DNA of 64,000 bases from Nocardia caishijiensis NBRC 108228 (GTDB lineage Bacteria; Actinomycetota; Actinomycetes; Mycobacteriales; Mycobacteriaceae): positions 62,001 through 126,000 of the forward strand of contig NZ_BDBE01000033.1 of assembly GCF_001612825.1 (NCBI RefSeq). Direction: 5' to 3'. The position numbers and the translations under genes are program-made. Numbering within the stretch: the stretch's first letter is position 1; each line of letters starts with the position of its first letter. The notes beneath the pieces are model-generated. The model searched no databases. It saw nothing but the letters and a program-made list of their open reading frames with translations, and was not told the DNA's origin. This document shows positions 35,259 through 43,645 of the stretch, piece by piece.

Positions 35259-36155
35259 TCACTCGACGGGCAGCAGGGCCGTCGCGGCGGCCGAGGTGAT
35301 GGCCGCCGCGACGGCGTTCAGGGCGGGCGAATCCAGCTTCCACTGCTGCCAGTACAGCGGCACATCGATGCGCGCGCGACCGTTGATGTTCACCAGGGTG
35401 CCGTCGGCTCGGTCGGTTTCGGTCTGCGGATCGGGCAGCATGCCCCAGCCCATGCCGAGCCGAACCGCCTCGCGGAACGCGGTCGAGGACGGCACGAAAT
35501 GCGTCGGCGGATCGGCCGGTCGCCCGTTGGCGTCGCGCAGGTGGCGGGCTTGCAGATCGTCGTTGCGGTCGAACTGGATCATCGGCACCCGGGCGTAGGA
35601 GCCGGGGCGCGCGCCGTCGGGGAACCAGTACTGCGCGAAGTCCGGCCTGGCGAGCGCTTGATAGCGCATCGCGCCGAGCGGTCGCACGCGGCAGCCCTGC
35701 ACCGGAGTGGCGGTCGCGGTGATCGCCGCCATCACCGTGCCGTCGCGCAGCAGTCGGGTGGTGTGTTCCTCGTCCTCGCGGTGCAGTTCGACGCAGGCGA
35801 TGCTCGCGATCCGCGAGACGGCGGGCATCACCCAGGTTTCGAGCGAGTCGGCGTTCACCGCGATCGGGATGCGCGCGGGCCGTCCGGTCGGCCGGTCCGG
35901 CTCGCCCAGTTCGCGCGCGGTGTCGGCGGCGAGCACGTGCATCTGCCTGGCCAGCCGCAGCACGGCGAGCCCCGATTCGGTGGCCCGCACCGGTTTGGAC
36001 CGCTGCACGAGAATCCGGCCCGCCGTCTCCTCCAGTGCCTTGATGCGCTGGCTGACGGCCGACGGCGTGAGGTTCAACCGCCGGGCGGCCGCGTCGAAGG
36101 TGCCTTCGGTGAGCACGGCGTCGAGCGCGCGCAACTGGTCGAGCTGGAAGTCCAC
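35259..36155 (-). CDS. lysG: LysG/ArgP-type LysR regulator
   Basis: 298 residues. LysR HTH LDAVLTEGTFDAAARRLNLT then PSAVSQRIKALEETAGRILV; the effector domain follows. Divergent from a LysE exporter, the exact arrangement of lysG-lysE (Rv1985c-Rv1986), where LysG senses lysine/arginine and switches on lysE. GTG 36155 is the start. Converges on cmrA with four bases between stops. Confidence 0.92.
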   Translation of the reverse strand: MDFQLDQLRALDAVLTEGTFDAAARRLNLTPSAVSQRIKALEETAGRILVQRSKPVRATESGLAVLRLARQMHVLAADTARELGEPDRPTGRPARIPIAVNADSLETWVMPAVSRIASIACVELHREDEEHTTRLLRDGTVMAAITATATPVQGCRVRPLGAMRYQALARPDFAQYWFPDGARPGSYARVPMIQFDRNDDLQARHLRDANGRPADPPTHFVPSSTAFREAVRLGMGWGMLPDPQTETDRADGTLVNINGRARIDVPLYWQQWKLDSPALNAVAAAITSAAATALLPVE

Positions 36156-36162
36156 ATCAGAG

Positions 36163-36190
36163 ATTCTAATGGTTCTGCAGAATTATCAGC
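36163..36190. promoter_or_regulatory. LysG-type operator in lysG-lysE gap
   Basis: Perfect palindrome TTCTGCAGAA (36173-36182) inside an AT-rich patch flanked by TTCTAATGG and TTATCAGC, between divergent starts. Expected place for LysR activation sites. Confidence 0.5.
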
Positions 36191-36226
36191 TGGACTGAAG
36201 ACGACGTGGTTCCTAGCGTCAGGAGC

Positions 36227-36847
36227 ATGACATCATCGTCGGCCGCACTGGCCGCACTCTCGGGATTGGGTTTCGGGCTCTCGCTCATCGTCGCGATCGG
36301 CGCGCAGAACGCGTTCGTCCTGCGACAGGGCGTGCGCGGCCGACACATCCTCCCGGTGGTCGCGGTGTGCGCACTCTCGGATGTGGTGCTGATCGCGGCC
36401 GGGGTGGCCGGGTTCGGCACGGTCGTCGAGTCGTTTCCGGTAGTGGTGACCATCGCACGGTGGGCCGGGGCGGCCTTCCTGGTCTGCTACGCCCTGTTCG
36501 CCGCCCGGCGGGCGTTCGGGTCGTCGGCACTGCAGGCCGACCTCTCGGGCGCCTCGGCGGCACTGGGCGCCTCGGTGCTCACCTGTCTCGCGCTCACCTG
36601 GCTCAACCCGCACGTCTACCTGGACACGCTCGTCCTGTTCGGCTCCTTCGCCAGCACCTGGGCGCCTTCGGAGCGCTGGTTCCTCGCGGCCGGGGCCATG
36701 CTGGCCAGCGTGCTGTGGTTCTTCGGCCTCGGTTACGGCGCGAGCCGACTCGGCCCGCTGTTCGCGAAACCCCTGGCCTGGCGCATCCTCGACTCGCTGA
36801 TCGCGGTGGTGATGCTCACACTCGCCATCGGTCTCGTCCTCGGCTGA
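36227..36847 (+). CDS. lysE: LysE-type basic amino acid exporter
   Basis: 206 residues, six membrane helices. GLSLIVAIGAQNAFVLRQGV is the family hallmark, followed by ALTWLNPHVYLDTLVLFGSF. Exports lysine and arginine to prevent toxic build-up. Controlled by the divergent LysG. The AGGAG ribosome site is very close to the ATG (one base), a possible reason to test ATG choice. Confidence 0.93.
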   Translation: MTSSSAALAALSGLGFGLSLIVAIGAQNAFVLRQGVRGRHILPVVAVCALSDVVLIAAGVAGFGTVVESFPVVVTIARWAGAAFLVCYALFAARRAFGSSALQADLSGASAALGASVLTCLALTWLNPHVYLDTLVLFGSFASTWAPSERWFLAAGAMLASVLWFFGLGYGASRLGPLFAKPLAWRILDSLIAVVMLTLAIGLVLG

Positions 36848-36848
36848 C

Positions 36849-37202
36849 TCAGGACCGCGCCGACCACGGCGTCACCGGCGGCTTCACCCACAACAGCTTC
36901 TCGTCGGCATGCGGACGGCGGGCGGCCGCGTGATCGGGGTTGCGGACGGCCCAGGCGTCCTTCTGGTCGAGCAGGTCCGCGACCACCCGCCAGGTCTCGC
37001 CGGTGCTCGGCGGATTGGTCTCGGCGGCACGGGCGAGCTTGCGCAGCGTCGGCGCGGGCAGGGCGAGCAATTCGGCGCTGCTGATGTCGCGCGCCCAGAG
37101 GTAGGCCGCCAAGCGGCGGGCCTTGGCGACGCGGCTGGCTGTCGCCGCGTCGGAATGCGCGTGATCGGGTGCCTGATCGGCGCTGTCTGGCACAAGAGGC
37201 AT
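36849..37202 (-). CDS. Conserved hypothetical, 117 residues
   Basis: Soluble and helical. RVAKARRLAAYLWARDISSA, LLALPAPTLRKLARAAETNP and TGETWRVVADLLDQKDAWAV show regular amphipathic helices and look genuinely coding. No known domain. Ends one base from the lysE stop (convergent). Confidence 0.7.
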   Translation of the reverse strand: MPLVPDSADQAPDHAHSDAATASRVAKARRLAAYLWARDISSAELLALPAPTLRKLARAAETNPPSTGETWRVVADLLDQKDAWAVRNPDHAAARRPHADEKLLWVKPPVTPWSARS

Positions 37203-37274
37203 TCTACGGCGAACGCCCGCGCCCCGGTCTTCCCCAAACCGGTGCGCGGGCGTTGCCGTGTTCTCCAGTGCGTA

Positions 37275-37898
37275 TCAGTACGCGCTGTTGACGTTGTCCA
37301 TCGAGCCGTAGCGGTCGGCGGCGTAGTTGCAGGCCGCGACGATGTTGGCGACGGGGTGCCACACGTCGAAGGGGGTGCCCTCCACGTGGTAGGCGGCGAA
37401 GGTCGGGTCGATCACCTGGAGCAGGCCCTTGGAGGGGATGCCCGCGGCGGCGTTGGAGTCCCACAGGTTGATGGCCTGGGGGTTACCGGTCGACTCACGC
37501 ATGATGTTGCGCATGATGCCCTCGTAGCTGCCGGGGATGCCCTTGGCGGCCATGATGTCGAGGGCCTCACGGATCCAACCGTCGAGGTTGTTCGGGTACA
37601 CCGGCGCCGCCGGGGCGGGCGCGGGCATAGGGGCGGGGGCAGGCTCGGGAGCCGCGGCCGGGGCGGGCAGCACCTCGGGAGCCGGGGCCGGAATCGCCTC
37701 GACGGCGGGGGCGGCACCGACGGCCGGGATGGCCTCGGCCTGCTCGACGACCATGGCGGCACGCTGCGGAACACTGTCGTCGGCGAAGGACACCGCCGAG
37801 GACGCGGCAACGGCCACCAGGCCGACCGCGGCGACCGCCACGGTGAACGCCTCGCGGCGGTGGCCGATCATGGAGCTGAGCTTGTCTTTGACGATCAT
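37275..37898 (-). CDS. Secreted lytic transglycosylase (Rpf/SLT-like)
   Basis: 207 residues. Signal-anchor helix at 18-36 (FTVAVAAVGLVAVAASSAVS), a Pro/Ala spacer (about 55-100), then a lysozyme-like domain with catalytic Glu135 in IMRNIMRESTGNP and GLLQVIDPTFAAY. Cleaves peptidoglycan glycan strands at growth or resuscitation. ATG 37898 is the start; the longer open frame is not supported. It has a long untranslated leader, discussed separately. Confidence 0.9.
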   Translation of the reverse strand: MIVKDKLSSMIGHRREAFTVAVAAVGLVAVAASSAVSFADDSVPQRAAMVVEQAEAIPAVGAAPAVEAIPAPAPEVLPAPAAAPEPAPAPMPAPAPAAPVYPNNLDGWIREALDIMAAKGIPGSYEGIMRNIMRESTGNPQAINLWDSNAAAGIPSKGLLQVIDPTFAAYHVEGTPFDVWHPVANIVAACNYAADRYGSMDNVNSAY

Positions 37899-38410
37899 GT
37901 GCTTCTCTGTTCCTTCATCTCTGTCTGGCGACCGCAGGCCCCGGTGGAGGCGCGGTGGACCGCGCAGCGCGCGCAGCGGCGCACGCCGGTCAGGCGATGT
38001 GTTGTTTCTGTCGGTATGGGAATGTGCGACGCTGTGGTGACGGAGACGCTCGATGGCTGTCCCGTTCGTCGCACGGTGCTCCACAGCTGGCTGCGGGGAG
38101 ACCACGCGCTGTTCGGTATCCGGGTTCCCGGTGGCTAACCAAACCGCAGGTCTGTTTGTGACCTGATGACAGAATGGTCACGGATGGTTAACGCGAGGTG
38201 AACGAAATCTGAACGGCAGGTGCTGCCGATCTTGGTCGCTTCCCCGGGCGGTTGCAGAATCGTTATGTATGCAGGGGGTTTAGAACCTCGTCGGCCGTGG
38301 TATGGGTCACAGAAAAAATTTGCCCAAATCAGGTTTCCTGGCTGTTCGCGGCGGAGAAACGGGCGCGCGAGGCCTCGTAGGTAACGATCGGTAACAGGCT
38401 GGCAGACCGC
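37899..38410 (-). promoter_or_regulatory. Long leader / intergenic region of the transglycosylase gene
   Basis: More than 500 bases without a gene before tRNA-Lys. The part at about 37990-38150 is GC-rich with many potential stems, and on the minus strand contains GGGAACCCGG and CGAACGGGACAGCC words that recall, loosely, the c-di-AMP (ydaO) riboswitch found before cell-wall hydrolase genes of actinobacteria. 38160-38400 is AT-richer and likely holds the promoter. No firm motif assigned. Confidence 0.35.
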
Positions 38411-38414
38411 AAAA

Positions 38415-38454
38415 AGACCGCATCCCGGCAGTGATAACTGCCGGGATGCGGTCT
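38415..38454 (-). terminator. Terminator of tRNA-Lys
   Basis: Perfect 18-bp stem (AGACCGCATCCCGGCAGT and its complement) with a four-base loop. Read on the minus strand it is followed by TTTTT. Starts five bases after the tRNA. Confidence 0.9.
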
Positions 38455-38458
38455 ACTG

Positions 38459-38531
<73 letters not shown>

Positions 38532-38763
38532 TTGTCCTTGCCCCGCTCTGCGGTGCGGAAGAAACATTAACAGGCCCGAGGGTCAAAAGTGAAATCGGCC
38601 CCTGACCAGCACCGATGCCGGACGATTCGCAGTGTTAACGGATCGGGCCCCGGTACGTATCTAACGATTGCCCACAAGGGTCGTGTCGCGCCGCTTTCGA
38701 CGTTGGTGGCGACCGTGTGGGCTGGCAGAATGGCGGGGCGTCGGTATGGAAACGGGGTTGGAC

Positions 38764-39972
38764 ATGGGTAAGAAGCGGGGGAAACCTCGGTCACTGCGGA
38801 TGATCGTTCCGGTGGCGCTGTTGGCGGTGTTCGCCCTCGGCGCCTCCGCGTGCTCGTCGGCCGAGGGCGCCGGGGTCGAGGTGGCGATCGACCGCAACCC
38901 GATCACCGAACTCATCAAGCCGAAGCTGGTCTCCGAGATCAAGGACGGTCAGGTCGGCGTCTCGCCGGGGATGCCGCTGAAGTTCGAGGTGCAGGACGGC
39001 AAGTTCACCGAGGTGAAGCTGACCAACCAGCAGGGCACCCCGGTGTCGGGTCAGCTGGCGCCGGACGGACGGTCGTGGGCGACCACCGAGGTGCTCGGTT
39101 ACGGCAAGACCTACCAGCTCTCGGCCGCCGCGATCGGCCTCGGCGGAGCGAACTCCTCCACCCTGAGCTTCACCACGAGCGCACCGAACAACCAGACCAA
39201 GCCGTACCTGATGCCCGGCGAGGGCGAGGTGGTCGGTATCGGTCAGCCGGTGGCGATCCAGTTCGACGAGAACATCCCGGACCGCCGCGCCGCGCAGGAC
39301 GCCATCAAGATCACCACCGATCCGCCGGTCGAAGGCGCGTTCTACTGGGTGAACAACCGCGAGGTCCGGTGGCGCCCAGAGCATTTCTGGAAGCCGGGTA
39401 CCCGGGTGAACGTGGAGGTGAATGTCTACGGCAAGGACCTGGGCAAGGGTCTGTACGGCCAGGACAACATCACCTCGCACTTCACCATCGGTGACGCGGT
39501 GATCTTCACCGCCGACGACAACACCCACCAGGTGACCGTCGAGCGCAACGGCGAGGTGATCATGACCATGCCGACCTCGATGGGCAAGGATTCCACGCCG
39601 ACCGACAACGGCATCTACATCGTCGCCGACAAGCACGAGAAGATCATCATGGATTCGTCCACCTACGGTGTGGCCGTGAACTCCGCCGACGGCTACCGCA
39701 CGCCGGTGGACTACGCGACGCGGATCTCCTACAGCGGCATCTTCTTCCACTCGGCGCCGTGGTCGGTCGGTCAGCAGGGTTACTCGAATGCCAGCCACGG
39801 GTGCCTGAACCTGAGTCCCGCCAATGCCCGCTGGGTGTTCGAGAACGCCAAGCGCGGTGACATCACGATCATCAAGAACACGGTCGGCGGCACGCTGTCG
39901 GGTGTCGACGGCCTCGGTGACTGGAACGTGCCGTGGGCGGAGTGGAAGGCCGGCAACGCCGACGTCTCCTGA
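38764..39972 (+). CDS. L,D-transpeptidase lipoprotein (LdtB-like)
   Basis: 402 residues. Lipoprotein signal with lipobox ASAC at about residue 26-29, two bacterial Ig-like domains, then the YkuD catalytic domain with FFHSAPW and SHGCLN (Cys347). Forms 3-3 cross-links in peptidoglycan, the carbapenem-sensitive, penicillin-tolerant route. Resembles Rv2518c. ATG 38764 has ACGGGG upstream; ATG 38746 is an alternative. Confidence 0.94.
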   Translation: MGKKRGKPRSLRMIVPVALLAVFALGASACSSAEGAGVEVAIDRNPITELIKPKLVSEIKDGQVGVSPGMPLKFEVQDGKFTEVKLTNQQGTPVSGQLAPDGRSWATTEVLGYGKTYQLSAAAIGLGGANSSTLSFTTSAPNNQTKPYLMPGEGEVVGIGQPVAIQFDENIPDRRAAQDAIKITTDPPVEGAFYWVNNREVRWRPEHFWKPGTRVNVEVNVYGKDLGKGLYGQDNITSHFTIGDAVIFTADDNTHQVTVERNGEVIMTMPTSMGKDSTPTDNGIYIVADKHEKIIMDSSTYGVAVNSADGYRTPVDYATRISYSGIFFHSAPWSVGQQGYSNASHGCLNLSPANARWVFENAKRGDITIIKNTVGGTLSGVDGLGDWNVPWAEWKAGNADVS

Positions 39973-39986
39973 CCTCACGAAGATGA

Positions 39987-40018
39987 AAGGCCGCCGGATA
40001 CTTCCGGCGGCCTTTTTT
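39987..40018 (+). terminator. Rho-independent terminator after the L,D-transpeptidase gene
   Basis: Perfect 12-bp stem AAGGCCGCCGGA / TCCGGCGGCCTT, loop TACT, then a run of T. Convergent gene ends at 40030, so it may serve both. Confidence 0.92.
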
Positions 40019-40029
40019 CGTGCCTCTGG

Positions 40030-40371
40030 TCAGATCGGGGTGGGCAGATCGGCGCAGTCCATCATCGCCTCACCGGCCACGGCCATGGCGCTGCCGAGGG
40101 CGCCGCACAGGATGCGTCCGCCGAACAGGAGGCGGTCGAGGTTGGGCAGCCCGGCCGAGCCGGTACCGGAGGAGCCGGTGGTCTCGAGGCCGGTGGTCGA
40201 TCCGCTCTGCGCCGATCCGGTCTCGGGCGGCCCCGGCAGTTCCATGCCGCCCGAGGGGGTGGCCGTGAAGTCGGTGAGGGGCAGGCCGGGGGACTGCGCC
40301 GCCGAGGTGCCTGCGACGGGGCCGAGCACGGTGGCGGCCGCGAGGGCCACGACGACGGTGGAACGCTTCAT
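40030..40371 (-). CDS. Small secreted protein
   Basis: 113 residues. Signal peptide MKRSTVVVALAAATVLGPVA then AGTSAAQ, a Gly/Ser/Thr-rich middle, and a C-terminal segment with two cysteines (RILCGALGSAMAVAGEAMMD, then CADLP). No domain recognised. ATG 40371 with AAAGACCC before it; the longer frame would overlap tRNA-His. Confidence 0.75.
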   Translation of the reverse strand: MKRSTVVVALAAATVLGPVAGTSAAQSPGLPLTDFTATPSGGMELPGPPETGSAQSGSTTGLETTGSSGTGSAGLPNLDRLLFGGRILCGALGSAMAVAGEAMMDCADLPTPI

Positions 40372-40487
40372 CAAGGGTCTTTCCGGTCGAACGAGGGTAT
40401 GGCGACGCCCACATTTGGGCAGCCGTCCAGAGTGTAGCGGCTCAAACGTGACCTGCGTCATGAAGCGGAAGCCGACCCCCGGCACGA

Positions 40488-40520
40488 AGAAGGCCCCGAT
40501 CCTGAGGATCAGGGCCTTCT
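40488..40520 (-). terminator. Terminator of tRNA-His
   Basis: 15-base arms AGAAGGCCCCGATCC / GGATCAGGGCCTTCT (one mismatch), loop TGA. Minus-strand reading ends in TTCTTC. Six bases past the tRNA. Confidence 0.8.
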
Positions 40521-40526
40521 CTTCGG

Positions 40527-40600
40527 GGTGACCGACGGGACTCGAACCCGCGACAGCCAGGATCACAACCTGGTGCTCTACCAACTGAACTACGGTCACC
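40527..40600 (-). tRNA. tRNA-His (anticodon GTG)
   Basis: Anticodon loop TTGTGAT gives GTG. Acceptor GTGACCG/CGGTCAC with an encoded G at -1 opposite C73, a tRNA-His identity element. T arm GGTTCGAGTCC. Confidence 0.95.
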
Positions 40601-40653
40601 ATCACCGGCTTGCACCGGCGCGGTAAATACTAGCTTGTACCGGCCCGGATGCC

Positions 40654-41292
40654 CTAATCCGCTGGTCGGGGGCCCGTTCCGGTGACGTCGACGGCCTCGG
40701 TGACGGCTGCCGCGATGTCCGCGATATCCGCCGACGACGGGCCGGGCGGCGCCACGAACGCGGTGCGCCGGTAGTACTCCAGCTCGCGGATGGACTCCTT
40801 GATGTCGGCCAGCGCGCGGTGCGCGAGCCCTTTCTCCGGCTGACCGAAGTAGATACGCGGGTACCAGCGGCGGCACAGTTCCTTGATCGAGCTCACGTCG
40901 ACCATCCGGTAGTGCAGGTACGCGTCCAGCTCGGGCATGTCGCGCGCGATGAAACCCCGGTCGGTGGCGATGGAGTTGCCGCACAGCGGCACGGTGCGCG
41001 CGGCGGGCGCGTACTGGCGCACGTAGTCGAGCACCTGCTGCTGGGCCTGCTCGAGGGTGACCGTCGAGCGCCGGACCTCCTCGGTGAGGCCGGATTTCGC
41101 GTGCATGTCGGCGACGACGGGTGGCATGCAGGCCAGGGCGGCGTCGTCGGCGTGGATGACGATGTCGACACCGTCACCGAGAATGTTCAGGTCGCTGTCG
41201 GTCACGAGCGCGGCGATCTCGATCAGCTTGTCGCTGTCGAGACGGAGCCCCGTCATCTCGCAATCCATCCAGACCAGTAGCTTGTCGCTCAC
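40654..41292 (-). CDS. orn: Oligoribonuclease
   Basis: 212 residues, DEDDh exonuclease. First acidic pair in VWMDCEMTGL (Asp10, Glu12), central VDVSSIKELCRRWYP, and HRALADIKESIRELEYYR with the catalytic His/Asp. Degrades 2-5 nt RNAs and pGpG to mononucleotides; normally essential or important. GTG 41292 matches the family N-terminus (SDKLLVWMDCEMTGL). Orthologue of Rv2511, next to tRNA-His as in mycobacteria. Confidence 0.97.
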   Translation of the reverse strand: MSDKLLVWMDCEMTGLRLDSDKLIEIAALVTDSDLNILGDGVDIVIHADDAALACMPPVVADMHAKSGLTEEVRRSTVTLEQAQQQVLDYVRQYAPAARTVPLCGNSIATDRGFIARDMPELDAYLHYRMVDVSSIKELCRRWYPRIYFGQPEKGLAHRALADIKESIRELEYYRRTAFVAPPGPSSADIADIAAAVTEAVDVTGTGPRPAD

Positions 41293-41464
41293 CCGAGCCA
41301 CCCTAATGGGGTATCGGCGCGCCCCGCCGACAGGTGTGTCGCGCGGGCGCGGCGAAGGTGTTTGCCGACGACACCCGCCGAAGGCCACCACAGGGGTGAC
41401 CGGCACGGATACAGTTTGCCTGAGATTGTCCGTTCATGTTCTTGCGATCGAGACGGAGGACGCG

Positions 41465-43126
41465 ATGACCACCCCTCAGGAGAAGGCGGCAGCGGCTCGC
41501 CTGGCAGCCGAAGAGGCGGCGCGTGTGGCCGCCGAGGCAGCCGCCGCGGCGGAGGCCGCCGAGCGGGAGGCGGCGCAATCGGCTTCGGCGGCAACGTCAC
41601 CCGAGGGCTCGGCCGGGTCGGGGGCCGCCGCACAGATCGCGGCCGGCTACACCTTCGAGGGTCAGGCTCTGGAGCTGGGCACCGTTGTCGTCGACGGAAC
41701 CACCGATCCCGCTGCGCGCGTGCGTATTCCGTTGCGGATGATGAATCGGCACGGGCTCGTCGCGGGAGCGACCGGCACGGGCAAGACGAAAACCCTGCAG
41801 GGCATCGCCGAACAGCTCTCGCGGGCGGGCGTTCCCGTGGTGCTGGCCGATGTGAAGGGCGACCTGTCGGGGCTGCGCGATCCCGGCGCCGACAACGACA
41901 AGATCCGCGCTCGCGCCGCCGAGACCGGCGCGAGCGACTGGGCACCGAGCGGTTTCCCCACCGACTTCGTCTCGCTCGGCACCGAGGGCATCGGCGTGCC
42001 GATCCGCGCCACGATCACCTCCTTCGGCCCGATCCTGCTCAGCAAGGTCCTCGGCCTCAACGACACCCAGGAATCGACCCTCGGGCTGATCTTCCACTGG
42101 GCCGATCAGCGGGGCCTCGCGCTGCTCGATCTGAAGGATCTGCGCGCGGTCATCACCCACTTGACCAGCCCTGAGGGCAAGGAAGACCTCAAGGGCATCG
42201 GCGGGGTGTCCAGCCAGACCGCCGGGGTGATCCTGCGTTCGCTGGTGAACCTCGAGGCCGACGGCGGCGACACGTTCTTCGGCGAGCCCGAACTCGATCC
42301 CGCCGACCTGGCCCGGGTCGTCGACGGCCAGGGCGTCATCACGCTGGTCGAACTGGGTCAGCAGGCGGCGCGGCCCGCGCTGTTCTCCACGTTCCTGATG
42401 TGGGTGCTCGCCGAGCTGTTCCAGACGCTGCCCGAAGTGGGTGACGTCGACAAACCCGAGCTCGTCTTCGTCTTCGACGAGGCCCATCTGCTCTTCGCCG
42501 ACGCCTCCAAGGCATTTCTCCAGCAGATCGAGCAGACCGTGAAGCTGATCCGCTCCAAGGGCGTCGGTGTGTTCTTCTGCACCCAACTGCCCACCGACAT
42601 CCCGAACGCGGTGCTGTCGCAGCTCGGCGCCCGCGTCCAGCACGCGCTGCGCGCCTTCACCCCCGACGATCAGAAGGCGTTGGCGAAAACGGTTCGCACG
42701 TATCCGAAGTCGGAGGTCTACGACCTCGAGGAGGCGCTCACCAGCCTCGGTACCGGTGAGGCGATCGTCACAGTGTTGTCGGAGCGGGGTGCCCCGACCC
42801 CGGTCGCCTGGACCAGGATCGTGCCGCCGCGGTCGCTGATGGACACCATCGGTGACGACGCCATCCGCTCCGCCGCCCGGTCGAGCTCGTTGCAGGGCAA
42901 GTACGGGCAGAGCATCGACCGCGAATCGGCCTACGAGATGCTGCTGGCCAGCGTGGCTGCCGCACCCACACCGGAAACAGCCCCGCCGCCCGCCGGACCG
43001 GACGCGGATTCGGCGGCCGAACGGATCATGAAGAACCCGGCCGTGAAGAGCTTCCTGCGCTCGGCGGCCAGTGCGGCGGGGCGCGAGATCAGCCGCAGCC
43101 TGTTCGGCACCCGGCGACGCCGGTAG
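41465..43126 (+). CDS. HerA-like ATPase (DUF853), Rv2510c-type
   Basis: 553 residues. An Ala/Glu-rich coiled N-terminus (1-45), Walker A AGATGTGKTKT (101-109), LADVKGDLSGL, Walker B LVFVFDEAHLLF and CTQLPTDIPNAVLSQLGARV. Belongs to the DUF853/YjgR group related to HerA DNA translocases; the cellular role is unknown. Strong ribosome site ACGGAGGA before ATG 41465. Divergent from orn. Ends exactly one base before the convergent MarR gene. Confidence 0.9.
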   Translation: MTTPQEKAAAARLAAEEAARVAAEAAAAAEAAEREAAQSASAATSPEGSAGSGAAAQIAAGYTFEGQALELGTVVVDGTTDPAARVRIPLRMMNRHGLVAGATGTGKTKTLQGIAEQLSRAGVPVVLADVKGDLSGLRDPGADNDKIRARAAETGASDWAPSGFPTDFVSLGTEGIGVPIRATITSFGPILLSKVLGLNDTQESTLGLIFHWADQRGLALLDLKDLRAVITHLTSPEGKEDLKGIGGVSSQTAGVILRSLVNLEADGGDTFFGEPELDPADLARVVDGQGVITLVELGQQAARPALFSTFLMWVLAELFQTLPEVGDVDKPELVFVFDEAHLLFADASKAFLQQIEQTVKLIRSKGVGVFFCTQLPTDIPNAVLSQLGARVQHALRAFTPDDQKALAKTVRTYPKSEVYDLEEALTSLGTGEAIVTVLSERGAPTPVAWTRIVPPRSLMDTIGDDAIRSAARSSSLQGKYGQSIDRESAYEMLLASVAAAPTPETAPPPAGPDADSAAERIMKNPAVKSFLRSAASAAGREISRSLFGTRRRR

Positions 43127-43576
43127 TCAGCGCTGCTCGACCGCCGAGGCGACCTTGTCCGCGAGTGACCGCAATGCCGCGGCTTCCTGGCGGGTCATGT
43201 TGTCCACGAACAGCTTTCGCACCAGCTCGACGTGTTCGGGCGCGGCGGCGCGCAACACCTCGCGCCCGTGGTCGGCCAGCGTGACGACGATGCCACGCGC
43301 GTCGTCGGCGGCCGGGGCGCGCTCGATCAGCCCCCGCGCCGCCATCCGCGCGAGCTGCTTGGACAGCCGCGACTTGTCCCAGCACACCTCGGCGGCCAGG
43401 TCCCTGGCCCGCAGACAGCCCTGCGGCGCGGCCGACAGCGGAACCATCAGCTCGTAGTCGGCCATCGACAGCCCGTGCTCGGCCAGCCCGGCCGACAGCG
43501 CCGCGTCCAGGCGCTGTCGCATCCGGATGAAGGCCTGCCAGGTCTGCTGTTCCTGTTCGGACAACCATCGGGTCAC
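43127..43576 (-). CDS. MarR-family regulator
   Basis: 149 residues. Winged helix with CLRARDLAAEVCWDKSRLSK, QLARMAARGLIERAPAADDA and wing GIVVTLADHGREVL. Divergent from a pirin gene with a clear inverted repeat between. The cysteine in EVCWDKS might serve oxidative sensing; inference. Confidence 0.92.
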   Translation of the reverse strand: MTRWLSEQEQQTWQAFIRMRQRLDAALSAGLAEHGLSMADYELMVPLSAAPQGCLRARDLAAEVCWDKSRLSKQLARMAARGLIERAPAADDARGIVVTLADHGREVLRAAAPEHVELVRKLFVDNMTRQEAAALRSLADKVASAVEQR

Positions 43577-43596
43577 GGGAATGATCCTAGAACCCG

Positions 43597-43619
43597 ATTG
43601 GTTGACATGGAAACCAAAT
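43597..43619. promoter_or_regulatory. MarR operator candidate
   Basis: TTGGTT-N8-AACCAA (43598-43617), symmetrical and AT-rich, 21 bases from the marR start and 28 before the pirin start. Typical MarR spacing. Confidence 0.6.
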
Positions 43620-43645
43620 AGGTTCCCTTCCAGGAGGCGCTTCCC

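Noticed and set aside
37899..38105. N-terminal extension of the transglycosylase
   Set aside because: The added residues are Arg/His/Pro-rich and come before a proper signal peptide; the internal ATG at 37898 fits secretion.
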